Source of the DNA: Roseiarcus sp963775575
GTDB lineage: Bacteria; Pseudomonadota; Alphaproteobacteria; Rhizobiales; Beijerinckiaceae
Length of the DNA: 64,000 nucleotides
Direction: 5' to 3'
NCBI GenBank assembly: GCA_963775575.1
Contig: CAVZJG010000002.1
Span: 1,550,001 to 1,614,000, forward strand
The notes under the pieces were generated by a model. It did not search any database, was not told the origin of the DNA, and was given only the letters and a program-made list of their open reading frames with translations. Below are positions 52,334 through 61,041 of this stretch, one piece after another (positions within the stretch are counted from its first letter, which is position 1; every line of letters begins with the position of its first letter). The position numbers and the translations under genes were made by a program.

Positions 52334-53008
52334 TTAACCGGAAGAGCGAATATGAATGTAAGACGCTTCATATTTAAATGTCGCCTCAAAGTTATATCCG
52401 ACCTTGGTTCCATCAATATATCTAACTCCAGTTGCGACAACGTCGTCTGAGAACTCATATTTATGAAAACACAAACCATTGACATGAAACCGGTCAGACA
52501 CTGTGTACGTATAGCTCCCTTCGCAAATTGATTTCTTGTCCGAAGATATTAGCCGTGCCTTGACGACTTTTCCGCTATCTGGATAATCCATTATAAGGAA
52601 CCCAGAAATTTTTTGAAGATTGTTTGAAGGGCCATAGAATATTTCGATGTCGACACGCGTAAAAGAACTCCGCGCGAAAAACGCGTCCAATCCTGGTCGT
52701 TTCGGAACTCCATCAACGTCGACGACTTCGCATGAATCGGCTTGCCAGGAATTGCATTTGGCAAGGGCGTTAGAGGAGGAAGTCTCGACCGAATTACTGC
52801 GCCACCAGTAACACATGACCGGGTACGACCGATACCCGTGCACGGCGAATACTTTATGTTCGCCAGGACTTAGATCCCAGTGCTTATAGTCGGCCCATAC
52901 CGATCGGCAGTAGTCGGCTCTGCCTATTCCCGTCTGGCAAACAAGAAAGCCGCAGAGGAGCGCAAGACTCGATTTCAACCGGTGACCTTTGAAGGCTCCT
53001 GACCGCAC
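52334..53008 (-). CDS. Secreted Cys-rich hypothetical protein
   Basis: 224 residues. Signal peptide at about 12-32 (LKSSLALLCGFLVCQTGIGRA), then a mature domain with six cysteines in pairs (DYCRSVW, VMCYWW, AKCNSWQADSC, SICEGSY, GLCFHKY) that suggest disulfides in the periplasm. GC is far below that of the neighbours, so it was probably acquired. I do not recognise the family. Confidence 0.6.
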   Translation of the reverse strand: MRSGAFKGHRLKSSLALLCGFLVCQTGIGRADYCRSVWADYKHWDLSPGEHKVFAVHGYRSYPVMCYWWRSNSVETSSSNALAKCNSWQADSCEVVDVDGVPKRPGLDAFFARSSFTRVDIEIFYGPSNNLQKISGFLIMDYPDSGKVVKARLISSDKKSICEGSYTYTVSDRFHVNGLCFHKYEFSDDVVATGVRYIDGTKVGYNFEATFKYEASYIHIRSSG

Positions 53009-53018
53009 GAGCGCCCCC

Positions 53019-53192
53019 TTAATCAGCAGGCCTGAAAACGTTCGCCAAAATGTAGTCGATACGGGCTTCCGCCGCCTTCAACGAGGCCAGCATGTCGGCG
53101 CGCTCTTCTTCCGAGAGAATAGGCAGCTCTTCCATGGTCGTGACCGGGACCATGGCCGTGCGACGCGCCTTTTTGCCTGCAGTCGTTCTCAT
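53019..53192 (-). CDS. 57-residue antitoxin-like protein
   Basis: Below the usual length cut-off. Starts MRTTAGKKARRT and continues MVPVTTMEELPILSEEERAD, then MLASLKAAEARI. Short proteins with the same VPVTTMEE-x-P-x-L-x-E-x-ERA core act as antitoxin-type proteins in alphaproteobacteria. No toxin gene follows: downstream is the secreted Cys-rich gene. A 22-bp palindrome abuts its start codon, consistent with autoregulation. Confidence 0.55.
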   Translation of the reverse strand: MRTTAGKKARRTAMVPVTTMEELPILSEEERADMLASLKAAEARIDYILANVFRPAD

Positions 53193-53214
53193 GTCGATAG
53201 GTTACCATATCGAC
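53193..53214 (-). promoter_or_regulatory. Operator-like palindrome at the antitoxin-like gene
   Basis: GTCGATA (53193-53199) and TATCGAC (53208-53214) are exact inverted arms eight bases apart, directly upstream of the start at 53192. A regulator bound here would block initiation of the small gene. Confidence 0.5.
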
Positions 53215-53254
53215 CCATTGCAAGCGAGCGGCGCTTGTCCAACGGTCAGGCTTT

Positions 53255-53789
53255 TCAGCCCTTCCCCGCCGGCGGTTCGACGTGGCCGCCGAAGCCCTTG
53301 CGCATCGCCGAGATGATCTTCTCCGCAAAAGTGTGGCCCTGACGCGAGCGGAAGCGGGTGTAGAGCGCGGCGGAGAGGACTTCAGCCGGCACCGCCTCTT
53401 CGATCGCCGCCATCAGGGTCCAGCGGCCTTCGCCCGAATCCTCGATATAGCCGGAGTAGGAATCGAGCCGGCTCTCCTGGGCGAGGGCGCTCGCGGTCAG
53501 ATCGAGCAGCCACGAGCTAATGACGCTGCCGCGCCGCCACACTTCCGCGATGTCGGCGATGTCGAAGGAAAAGCGATGCTCGGGGCTGACTCCGGGGGCG
53601 TCGGCGTTGCTGAGGATGTCGAAGCCCTCGGCATAGGCCTGCATCAGGCCGTATTCGACGCCGTTGTGCACCATCTTGACGAAGTGGCCGGCGCCGCAGG
53701 GCCCCGCGTGCAGATAGCCTTCCTCCACGTTGGGATCGCGTTCCTCGCGGCCCGGCGTCGGTTCGATGCCGCCGCGGCCCGGCGCCCTC
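53255..53789 (-). pseudogene. Truncated copy of 6-phosphogluconate dehydrogenase
   Basis: Encodes the C-terminal 178 or so residues, from EPTPGREERDPNVEEGYLH to the stop at 53255, closely matching the complete gene at 56413-57399 (AGHFVKMVHNGVEYGLMQAYAEG in both). Similarity stops abruptly at about 53790, where the NAD-binding half is missing. Both copies face the same way 2.6 kb apart, so this is a partial tandem duplication. Confidence 0.85.
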
Positions 53790-53989
53790 GCCTCGCTTCC
53801 GCAGTCGAGGGCAGGGGCGCGCCTTCCTCTTCGCCGCCGCGCCCCGAGCCGCGGTTACGCGGTTACGGCGACAGCGCCTATAACGCGCTCCTTCCGCCTA
53901 ACCCCGCTCTTTCGGCTCGGGTCCGCGCGGCGTCGGGCGCAGGCGGCGCTGCGCAGCAAGCCTCCCGCGCGGCGAGGAAGGCGATGTCG

Positions 53990-54075
53990 CTAAGGAACGT
54001 CGGCGCTCCTCCCTTGCCGCGTTGCGTGACGTGGCGCCGCAATCCGGGAATGACGACGCGAGCCAGACGGGCCAT
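53990..54075 (-). pseudogene. N-terminal scrap of a REP-associated tyrosine transposase (RAYT)
   Basis: From the ATG at 54075 the frame reads MARLARVVIPGLRRHVTQRG, the conserved start of RAYT/IS200-like proteins, then FLSDIAFL and loses similarity. The His-containing catalytic region is gone. RAYTs move REP palindromes, which are frequent in this window. The rest of 53790-54239 shows nothing else. Confidence 0.6.
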
Positions 54076-54239
54076 AGCCGAGAAATTGGCGCGGCGGGCG
54101 ACTTTCGTCAATAAAATGCACGGTCACCGGAACCGCGATTCGCATCTTTACCCCCGCGCCGAAAAAGAAATGGGCCGCCCGATGGGGAACGGGCAACCCG
54201 TGCGGTCACGCAGCGGAGGCAGGGAGGGCGCGACGAAAA

Positions 54240-54707
54240 TTAGGCGCGCGGCTCGGCGGGCGGCGGCTCGCCGCCCTGTTCGAACGGGCGCTGGCGGCGA
54301 TCGGCCATGAACTGATCGAACTCGGCCCGGTCCTTGGCGAAGCGCAGCCGCTCGAGGAACTCCTTGAACTCGCGCTGCTCGTCTTCGAGGCGTTTCATCG
54401 TCTCCGAACGATAGTCGTCGAACGCGCGGTTGCCGCTCGAGGAGGCGCCGAACCAGCCACCCCGGCTGCGGTAGCGCTCCATCCGGTCGCGCACGCGCTC
54501 CATTCTTTCCTGCATGCGCGCCATCTTGCGATCCCAGCGCTCTTCCCAGCGGTCGATATGGCAATCCCAGTCGCTCATCGGTCCATTCCCTGCGTAGATG
54601 GGGCGCCGCCAGCAGCCGAACTTGTGGCGCGCAATCAGGTAGCCGAGGATGAGAAGTCCCAGCGGCCACCACCAAATGAAGGCCAAAATCATCAGAACGA
54701 CAGGCAT
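54240..54707 (-). CDS. DUF2852 membrane-anchored protein
   Basis: 155 residues from the ATG at 54707, with GAGGA seven bases upstream. One membrane helix (VVLMILAFIWWWPLGLLILGYLIA) followed by a long charged coiled coil (MARMQERMERVRDRMERYRS, FDDYRSETMKRLEDEQREF). DUF2852 proteins are alphaproteobacterial and of unknown role. A 19-bp palindrome between it and the TetR gene suggests repression by that regulator. Confidence 0.8.
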   Translation of the reverse strand: MPVVLMILAFIWWWPLGLLILGYLIARHKFGCWRRPIYAGNGPMSDWDCHIDRWEERWDRKMARMQERMERVRDRMERYRSRGGWFGASSSGNRAFDDYRSETMKRLEDEQREFKEFLERLRFAKDRAEFDQFMADRRQRPFEQGGEPPPAEPRA

Positions 54708-54726
54708 GACAGGTCCTCGTGTGTGA

Positions 54727-54745
54727 ATGTAAATAACATTTACAT
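54727..54745. promoter_or_regulatory. TetR operator upstream of the DUF2852 gene
   Basis: ATGTAAA-N5-TTTACAT, perfect arms, 20 bp before the DUF2852 start. The same pattern with one change occurs at the TetR gene start (55433-55451), so the regulator most likely binds both. Confidence 0.75.
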
Positions 54746-54780
54746 CGGTCGCCGCCGTTGTCAAGCCCTTTTGGGCCGCC

Positions 54781-55434
54781 CTACGGCCGCGTCGTTTTGA
54801 CGCCGAGCCCGCGCAGATAGACCAGCACTTCGGCTTCCAGAAGTTCGGCCGCCGCCATCGGCAACGCCCGCTGAGCGCCGTCGCCGCGTCCGAACAAAGC
54901 GGCGATTCCGTGCGCCATCGACCAAATGTGGAGCGCGACCATCAGCGCCGGCGGACGGCCGGCGGACGGCATGGCGGCGCAGATCTTTTCGGCGGCGGCG
55001 CGCAATACGGCGAAGGCGCGGTCGCTCGCGCCGCGCAGCGCCGGCTCGGCGCCGATCGGAATGCCGGCTTCGAACATCGCCGAGTAAAGCGACGGCTGGT
55101 TACGGGCGAATTCGAGATAGGCCCTGCCGAGGCGGTCCAGCGCGGCGAACGCGTCCGGGCGGCCGTCGTCCCAGGCCCGCGCCAGCGCCGCCTCGAACTG
55201 CTCGAAGCCGCGCAGCGCCACATGCGCCATCAGCTCGTCGCGGTCGCGGAAATGCCGATAGGGCGCCGCCGGGCTGACGCCGGCGAAACGCGCGGCGTCG
55301 GCGAAGGTGAAGCCGGCCGGGCCCTTGGTGGCGATCAGCTCCAGCGCCGCGCGGATCAGCGCCTCGCGCAGATTGCCGTGATGATACGCGCGGGGCTCGT
55401 CGCGCTCGCCCGGGCCGTCCTTGCTCCAATTCAT
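54781..55434 (-). CDS. TetR-family transcriptional regulator
   Basis: 217 residues from the ATG at 55434. N-terminal HTH: AYHHGNLREALIRAALELIA, FTFADAARFAGVSPAAPYRHF. The C-terminal ligand domain is of the WHG type (LHIWSMAHGIAALFG). It should repress transcription until an effector binds. A palindrome overlapping its own start codon and an identical-pattern site before DUF2852 indicate autoregulation and control of that gene, which follows 73 bp downstream on the same strand. Confidence 0.9.
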   Translation of the reverse strand: MNWSKDGPGERDEPRAYHHGNLREALIRAALELIATKGPAGFTFADAARFAGVSPAAPYRHFRDRDELMAHVALRGFEQFEAALARAWDDGRPDAFAALDRLGRAYLEFARNQPSLYSAMFEAGIPIGAEPALRGASDRAFAVLRAAAEKICAAMPSAGRPPALMVALHIWSMAHGIAALFGRGDGAQRALPMAAAELLEAEVLVYLRGLGVKTTRP

Positions 55435-55451
55435 GTGAAGAGTCTTTACAT
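55433..55451. promoter_or_regulatory. TetR operator at its own start codon
   Basis: ATGTGAA-N5-TTTACAT; six of seven bases pair between the arms and the spacer matches the site at 54727-54745. It overlaps the start codon of the TetR gene, a position suited to autorepression. Confidence 0.65.
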
Positions 55452-55500
55452 CAAACCCGCGGATTCGTCGATGCCGTCGACCCGCCTGCCCGTCGCGTCC

Positions 55501-55695
55501 CGTCTGGACGGCGCCCGCTGTCAAGGGGTTCTTCGAGGCGTTGCGTGGGATCGGGGGGGCGCGGTGATGTCTTCGGCCTTTGTGCGCGGGGGTTACCGTG
55601 ACGGCGCGGGCGCCGTCCACCCCATCGCGGTAACCCGTCCGTAGCTGCGTCGCTGTGTCGCGTGCGACATTTGGTCCGGTCCTTGCATGGAGGCG
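55501..55695 (-). repeat. Solo block resembling the IS110 noncoding end
   Basis: GTCTGGACGGCGCCC, TCAAGGG, GCGCGGT-ATGTCTTCGGCCT and a later GGTCC-CTTGC-CATGGAGG block appear in the same order as at 32306-32455. Similarity is patchy but collinear. No transposase is nearby. It fills the gap between the TetR gene and the next secreted-protein gene. Confidence 0.45.
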
Positions 55696-55746
55696 TTCGC
55701 TTGGCCCACCTCTTGCTAGTCGCAAGAAGGGCAGAAAGGAGCGACC

Positions 55747-56166
55747 ATGCAAGAACTCCGCCCCCGGCGCTCGGCTCCCGCGCGCCTCGCCTTCGCCGCC
55801 GCGTTCGTTTTCGGCGGCTTCGCCCTCTCTCTCCGCGCCGGCTCGGCGCGCGCCGCCGAGGAGGCCCCAGCGGCCTGCGCGCTGATCGACGGCCGCATCG
55901 TCAGCGTCGGCGAGGTCCGCGAGATCGCGGCCTCGTGGAACGCCGAGGTGGTCGAGCATCGCGGCGCCGCGGCGCAGGCGATCGCCGTGGCGCTGCAGGC
56001 CGAAATGGCGGCGATCAGCGAAGAGGCCGACGCACTGATCGCCTTCCCCGCCGCGGGCCGCGTCCGCGTTTTCGCCACCGACCACGGCTGCGTGCGCGGC
56101 TGGAGCGTGATCGACGCCGAGCAATGGCAGCGCGCGCTGAAGGTCGCGCTCGGCGACCCGACCTGA
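55747..56166 (+). CDS. Small secreted hypothetical protein
   Basis: 139 residues. Signal peptide (LAFAAAFVFGGFALSLRAGS, cleavage near ARAAEE), then a short domain with CALIDGRIVSVGEVREIAAS and a second Cys (DHGCVRGWSV). AAGGAG lies about five bases before the ATG. Family not recognised. It is monocistronic, followed by a repeat. Confidence 0.6.
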   Translation: MQELRPRRSAPARLAFAAAFVFGGFALSLRAGSARAAEEAPAACALIDGRIVSVGEVREIAASWNAEVVEHRGAAAQAIAVALQAEMAAISEEADALIAFPAAGRVRVFATDHGCVRGWSVIDAEQWQRALKVALGDPT

Positions 56167-56242
56167 TCGTTCCGCTCTCCCCCGAGAGCGTCGTCGCCGG
56201 AGCTTGCCGCCATCAGGTTAATGCCAGCGGCCGAAATCAATG

Positions 56243-56395
56243 ACTCGTCATGGCCGGGCTTGTTCCGGCCATCCACGCGGTGAAGCTGATTCAACTCCTC
56301 ATGAAGAGGCTGACAATGCGCAGCCTTCCGTGTCGCGAAGCGGCGGCTTGACGGCGTGGATGCCCGGCACAAGGCCGGGCATGACGGCGGTGGGA
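56243..56395. repeat. Large palindromic intergenic repeat
   Basis: GTCATGGCCGGGC...GGCCATCCACG at the left faces CGTGGATGCCCGGC...GGCCGGGCATGACG at the right, with about 90 bp between the arms. The left arm's lead-in is shared with 16739-16785. It lies between two convergent genes and could form a bidirectional terminator-like hairpin. Confidence 0.7.
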
Positions 56396-56412
56396 AGTCC
56401 TCGAAATTGGCG

Positions 56413-57399
56413 TCAGCTCTTCCCCGCCTTCGGCTCGACGTGGCCGCCGAAGCCCTTGCGCATCGCCGAGATGATCTTTTCCGCAAACGTGTGGCCCTGG
56501 CGCGAGCGGAAGCGGGTGTAGAGCGCGGCGGAGAGGACTTCGGCGGGCACCGCCTCTTCGATCGCCGCCATCAGGGTCCAGCGGCCTTCGCCGGAATCCT
56601 CGATGAAACCCGAATAGGAGTCGAGCGCGCTCTCGCGGGCGACCGCTCTCGCGGTCAGATCGAGCAGCCACGAAGTGACGACGCTGCCGCGCCGCCACAC
56701 TTCCGCGATGTCGGCGATATCAAGGGAAAAGCGATGCTCGGGGGCGACGCCGGAAGAGTCGGCGTTGCGCAGAATGTCGAACCCTTCCGCGTAGGCCTGC
56801 ATCAGGCCGTATTCGACGCCGTTGTGCACCATCTTGACGAAGTGGCCGGCGCCGCAGGGCCCGGCGTGCAGATAGCCTTCCTCCACGTTGGGATCGCGGC
56901 CCTCGCGGCCCGGCGTCGGCTCGATGCTGCCGCGGCCTGGCGCCAGCGCCTTGAAGATCGGATCGAGGCGAACGACGACCTCGCGATCTCCCCCGATCAT
57001 CATGCAGTAGCCGCGCTCCAGCCCCCAGACGCCGCCGCTGGTGCCGACGTCGACATAGTGCAGGCCGTCGGCGCGAAGCGCCGCGCCGCGCTGGATGTCG
57101 TCGCGCCAAAAGCTGTTGCCGCCGTCGATGACGACGTCGCCGCGCTGCAGCAGCGGCCTCAGCGCTTCGATCGTCGCTTCGGTCGGGCCGCCGGCGGGCA
57201 GCATGATCCAGATCGCGCGCGGCGCCGCGAGCCCGGCGACCAGCGCGCCGAGCGAATCGACCGCCCGCGCGCCTTTCTTGGCGAGCGCCAGGCCCGGCGC
57301 GGGGTCGCGATCGTAGACGACGCAGGAATGGCCGGCGCCCATCAGCCGGCGAACGATGTTGCCGCCCATGCGGCCGAGGCCGACCACGCCGAGCTGCAT
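56413..57399 (-). CDS. gnd: 6-phosphogluconate dehydrogenase (decarboxylating), short NAD-type
   Basis: 328 residues from the ATG at 57399, with GGAGG seven bases upstream. Oxidises 6-phosphogluconate to ribulose 5-phosphate and CO2. Rossmann motif LGVVGLGRMGGNI, substrate-site DVGTSGGVWGLERG, catalytic Lys in GAGHFVKMVHNGVEYG. The short form (about 330 residues, GntZ/YqeC-like) lacks the long C-terminal tail of enteric Gnd and usually prefers NAD. A truncated copy lies 2.6 kb downstream. Confidence 0.9.
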   Translation of the reverse strand: MQLGVVGLGRMGGNIVRRLMGAGHSCVVYDRDPAPGLALAKKGARAVDSLGALVAGLAAPRAIWIMLPAGGPTEATIEALRPLLQRGDVVIDGGNSFWRDDIQRGAALRADGLHYVDVGTSGGVWGLERGYCMMIGGDREVVVRLDPIFKALAPGRGSIEPTPGREGRDPNVEEGYLHAGPCGAGHFVKMVHNGVEYGLMQAYAEGFDILRNADSSGVAPEHRFSLDIADIAEVWRRGSVVTSWLLDLTARAVARESALDSYSGFIEDSGEGRWTLMAAIEEAVPAEVLSAALYTRFRSRQGHTFAEKIISAMRKGFGGHVEPKAGKS

Positions 57400-57431
57400 C
57401 GCGGCTCCTCCCTGATGAAAAGACGAACGCG

Positions 57432-58001
57432 TCAATCCTTGGCGCGTTCGATGTAGCTGCCGTCTTCGGTCTGGATGACGACACGCGTTCCAGGGGCGAT
57501 GTGCGGCGGCACCATCACCCGCGCGCCGTTGGAAAGCTTGGCGGGCTTGTAGGACGAGGACGCGGTCTGGCCTTTCATCGCCGGCTCGGTCTCGACGATC
57601 TCCAGCGTGACGCGCGGCGGCAGTTGGATGCCGACCGGCGTCTCGTTGAAGATCGACAAAATGACCTTCATCCCTTCCTGCAGCCATTGCGCCGAATCGC
57701 CGATGATGTCGGCGGGCACCTGGATCTGGTCGTAGGTGTCGGCGTTCATGAAGTGATGGCCGTCGGCGTCGGAATAGAGGAAGTCGTAATTCTTGTCCTC
57801 GACGAACGCGCGCTCGACTTGTTCGGTGGTTTTGAAGCGGTCGGTCACCTTCACGCCGTCGGACAAACGGCGCATGTCGATCTGCGTCGTCGGCGTGCCC
57901 TTGCCGGGATGGAAACTTTCGGCGGAAAGAACGACGCAGAGCTGACCGTCCTCCCGCTCGATGATATTGCCTTTGCGAATCGAGCTTGCGATGACTCTCA
58001 C
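57432..58001 (-). CDS. efp: Elongation factor P
   Basis: 189 residues from a GTG at 58001. It relieves ribosome stalling at polyproline. Three OB-like domains; the modification site is Lys34 in FHPGKGTP, the Lys type that EpmA/EpmB beta-lysylate. Domain III ends TRVVIQTEDGSYIERAKD. The EpmA gene is divergent, 164 bp away, which fits its role. A longer frame reaching 58094 is rejected because family similarity begins at the GTG. Confidence 0.96.
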   Translation of the reverse strand: MRVIASSIRKGNIIEREDGQLCVVLSAESFHPGKGTPTTQIDMRRLSDGVKVTDRFKTTEQVERAFVEDKNYDFLYSDADGHHFMNADTYDQIQVPADIIGDSAQWLQEGMKVILSIFNETPVGIQLPPRVTLEIVETEPAMKGQTASSSYKPAKLSNGARVMVPPHIAPGTRVVIQTEDGSYIERAKD

Positions 58002-58165
58002 GTCTTTATCCCCAGAATTGGCGCGCGCGGAACCGCGGCGGCGACTAGGCTTCCAAGCCTCGGCTTGCGCGAATGCGGCGCGCACCATACCCATTTCGTC
58101 GCCAAAGGCCAGATAGGATCGGAAAGGCCTTTGCCGCTTCTCTGCGCCCGGAGGCGCCCCGCTTG

Positions 58166-59230
58166 ATGCCCGCCCCTCCCTTCTGGAGCAAGGCCCGCCA
58201 CGCCGACCGTCGCCCGCGGCTCGCCGCCCGCGCGCGGATCACGACCGCCGTGCGCCGCTTTTTCGAGGCGCAAGGCCTCACCGAGGTCGAGCCCGCCGCC
58301 CTGCAGACTTCGCCGGGAAACGAGGCGCATCTGCATGGATTCTCCACCTCTATGATCGGGCTGGATGGCCGCGCTCGGCCCGCCTATCTCCATACGTCGC
58401 CGGAATTCGCGATGAAGAAGCTGCTCGCCGCCGGCGAAACGCGCATTTTCGCGCTGGCGCGCGTATTTCGCAATCGCGAGCGCGGCGCCCTGCACGCGCC
58501 GGAGTTCACGATGCTCGAATGGTATCGCGTCGAGGCGCCGCTGGAGGCGCTGATGGAGGATTGCGCGGGCGTCCTGGCGCTCGCCGCGCGCGAAGCGGGC
58601 GCGGCGCGCTTTTCCTTCCGCGGCCGCGAGGCCGACCCGTTCGCCGTCGCCGAGCGGCTCGCCGTGCGCGAAGCTTTCCTGAGATACGCCGGGATCGACC
58701 TCTTCGATTCGCTGCCGCGCGAGGGGCGCGGCGAGCCGGACCGCGAACTCTTCGCCCGGCAGACCGCCGCCATCGGGCTGCGCGTCGCCGCCGACGATTC
58801 GTGGTCGGACCTGTTCAGCCGGGTCTTGAGCGACCGGATCGAGCCGCGCCTCGGCCTCGGCCGGCCGACTTTCCTCACCGAGTATCCCGCTTGCGAGGCG
58901 GCGTTGGCGCGGCTTCGCCCCGGCTGCCCCAGCGTGGCGGAGCGCTTCGATCTCTACGTCTGCGGCGTCGAGCTCGCCAACGCCTTCGGCGAACTGACCG
59001 ACGCCGACGAGCAGCGGCGGCGTTTCGACGCGGCGATGGCGGTCAAGCGGCGCGTCTACGGCGAAGCCTATCCGATCGACGAAGACTTTCTCGCGGCGCT
59101 GGGCGAAATGCCCGAGGCGAGCGGCGCCGCGCTCGGCTTCGACCGGTTGATCATGCTCGCCTGCGGCGCCGAGCGCATCGAGGACGTGCAATGGACGCCG
59201 GTTTTCGATCCCAGCGAGGGCGAGCGATGA
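58166..59230 (+). CDS. epmA: Elongation factor P--(R)-beta-lysine ligase
   Basis: 354 residues from the ATG at 58166. A class II lysyl-tRNA-synthetase core without the anticodon domain: RRFFEAQGLTEVEPAALQTS, LHTSPEFAMKKLLA, FRNRERGALHAPEFTMLEW and LGFDRLIMLACG. It attaches (R)-beta-lysine to Lys34 of EF-P. The partner mutase EpmB is not in the window. Its stop overlaps the recQ start as ATGA, so the two are coupled. Confidence 0.93.
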   Translation: MPAPPFWSKARHADRRPRLAARARITTAVRRFFEAQGLTEVEPAALQTSPGNEAHLHGFSTSMIGLDGRARPAYLHTSPEFAMKKLLAAGETRIFALARVFRNRERGALHAPEFTMLEWYRVEAPLEALMEDCAGVLALAAREAGAARFSFRGREADPFAVAERLAVREAFLRYAGIDLFDSLPREGRGEPDRELFARQTAAIGLRVAADDSWSDLFSRVLSDRIEPRLGLGRPTFLTEYPACEAALARLRPGCPSVAERFDLYVCGVELANAFGELTDADEQRRRFDAAMAVKRRVYGEAYPIDEDFLAALGEMPEASGAALGFDRLIMLACGAERIEDVQWTPVFDPSEGER

Positions 59231-61041
59231 GCGGCGCCGGCGCCCTGATGGAGATTGCCCGCGACGAGCTGACGCGGGTCTACGGCTTTTCCGGCTTCCG
59301 GCCCGGCCAGGAGGAAATCGTCGCGGCGGTCCTCGCCGGCGAGGACGTGCTGGCGGTGATGCCGACCGGCAGCGGCAAGTCGCTGTGCTTCCATCTGCCG
59401 GCCCTGGCGCGCCGGGGCCTGACGCTGGTCGTTTCGCCGCTGATCGCGCTGATGCGCGATCAGGTCGCCCAGCTCGTCGAACTCGGCGTGTCGGCGGCGG
59501 CGTTGAACTCGGCCTCCGAGCCCTCCGAGCGCCAGCGGGTCGCGCAAGCGTTGCGCGATCGCTCGCTGCGCCTGCTCTATGTCGCGCCCGAGCGGCTGGC
59601 GCGGGAGGACACGCTGACGATGCTGAAGCAAGCGCGCGTCGACCTGTTCGCCATCGACGAGGCCCATTGCGTCTCGCAATGGGGCCACGACTTCCGCCCC
59701 GAATACCTGCGCCTGCGCGAGGCGGCGGAAGCGCTCGGCGGCGTGCAGACGATCGCGGTGACCGCGACCGCCGACGCGCCGACGCGCGCCGACGTCGTCG
59801 AGCGGCTGTTCCTTCGCCGCCCGCGCGCGTTCGTGCGCTCGTTCGACCGGCCGAACCTGTTCCTGGCGATGCGGCCGAAGGGCAATGCGACGCGTATGCT
59901 CGCGGAGCGGCTGGACATGCACCGGGGCGAGAGCGGCATCGTCTATTGCGCGTCGCGCAAGCGCGCCGAGGAGCTGGCGCGCGAATTTTCCGCGCAAGGG
60001 CGTCGCGCGCTGCCCTATCACGCCGGCCTCGACCACGCCGTGCGCTCGCACAACCAGGACGCCTTTTTGCAGGAAGACGGCGTCGTCATCTGCGCGACCA
60101 TCGCGTTCGGTATGGGAATCGACAAGCCCGACGTGCGCTTCGTCTTCCACGCCGACATGCCGTCCTCGATCGAGGCGTACTACCAGGAGATCGGCCGCGC
60201 CGGCCGCGACGGGCTGCCCGCCGATGCGTTCACGCTCTACGGCGCCGGCGACATCGAATTGCGTCGGCGACAGATCGCCGAAAGCGGCGCGCCCGACGAG
60301 CGCAAACGCGTCGAAATGAGCAAGCTCGACGATCTGGTGACGCTGTGCGAGACGGCGCGCTGCCGCCGCCAGGTTCTGCTCGGCATGTTCGGCGAGGAAT
60401 CTGGCCCGTGCGGCCATTGCGACGTTTGCCAGGGCGCGGTCAGGCTGGTCGACGGGCGGATCGAGGCGCAGAAGGCGCTCTCCGCGGTGCTGCGCACCTC
60501 CGGGCGCTTCTTCTTCGGCCATCTCGCCAACATCCTCGCGGGCAAGCCGACCGACGCGGTGATGCGACACGGCCACGATCGGCTGAAGACCTTCGGCGTC
60601 GGCAAGGACCGCGCGCCCGCCGACTGGCGCGGCGTGCTGCGCCAGTTGCGCTCGGCCAAGCTGATCGCCGAGGACGGCGGCGACCGCGACCGGCTGATCG
60701 TCACCGACGAGGGGCGAAAGGTGCTGCGCGGCGAAGCCCCGTTCGCGCTGCGCGAGGACGTCGTCGCCAAGCGGCCGCGGCGCGAAAAGCGCCTGCCCGC
60801 CGCGCCGGGCGAGGCCGACGCCGATCTGCTTACGGCGCTGAAGGCGTTGCGCGGCGCGCTGGCGCGCGCGCAAGGGCAGCCCGCTTATATCGTCTTTCCC
60901 GACCGCAGCCTGATCGAGATGGCCGGCGCACGGCCGCGCACGCTCGACGAGCTTTCCGCCATTCACGGCGTCGGCGCCGCCAAGCTGCAAAAATACGGCG
61001 CCGCCTTCCTCGCCGCGATCCGGGACCACGCCGATGCCTGA
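59227..61041 (+). CDS. recQ: ATP-dependent DNA helicase RecQ
   Basis: 604 residues. Superfamily 2 helicase: MPTGSGKSLCFHLPAL, VSPLIALMRDQV, Walker B DEAHCVSQWGHDFRPEY, AFGMGIDKPDVR and EIGRAGRDG. A zinc site (Cys in TARCRRQVLL, GPCGHCDVC) and winged helix follow, and an HRDC domain closes the protein (FPDRSLIEMA, IHGVGAAKLQKYG). It works in recombination and fork repair. It overlaps epmA at its start and mutM at its end. Confidence 0.96.
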   Translation: MSGAGALMEIARDELTRVYGFSGFRPGQEEIVAAVLAGEDVLAVMPTGSGKSLCFHLPALARRGLTLVVSPLIALMRDQVAQLVELGVSAAALNSASEPSERQRVAQALRDRSLRLLYVAPERLAREDTLTMLKQARVDLFAIDEAHCVSQWGHDFRPEYLRLREAAEALGGVQTIAVTATADAPTRADVVERLFLRRPRAFVRSFDRPNLFLAMRPKGNATRMLAERLDMHRGESGIVYCASRKRAEELAREFSAQGRRALPYHAGLDHAVRSHNQDAFLQEDGVVICATIAFGMGIDKPDVRFVFHADMPSSIEAYYQEIGRAGRDGLPADAFTLYGAGDIELRRRQIAESGAPDERKRVEMSKLDDLVTLCETARCRRQVLLGMFGEESGPCGHCDVCQGAVRLVDGRIEAQKALSAVLRTSGRFFFGHLANILAGKPTDAVMRHGHDRLKTFGVGKDRAPADWRGVLRQLRSAKLIAEDGGDRDRLIVTDEGRKVLRGEAPFALREDVVAKRPRREKRLPAAPGEADADLLTALKALRGALARAQGQPAYIVFPDRSLIEMAGARPRTLDELSAIHGVGAAKLQKYGAAFLAAIRDHADA

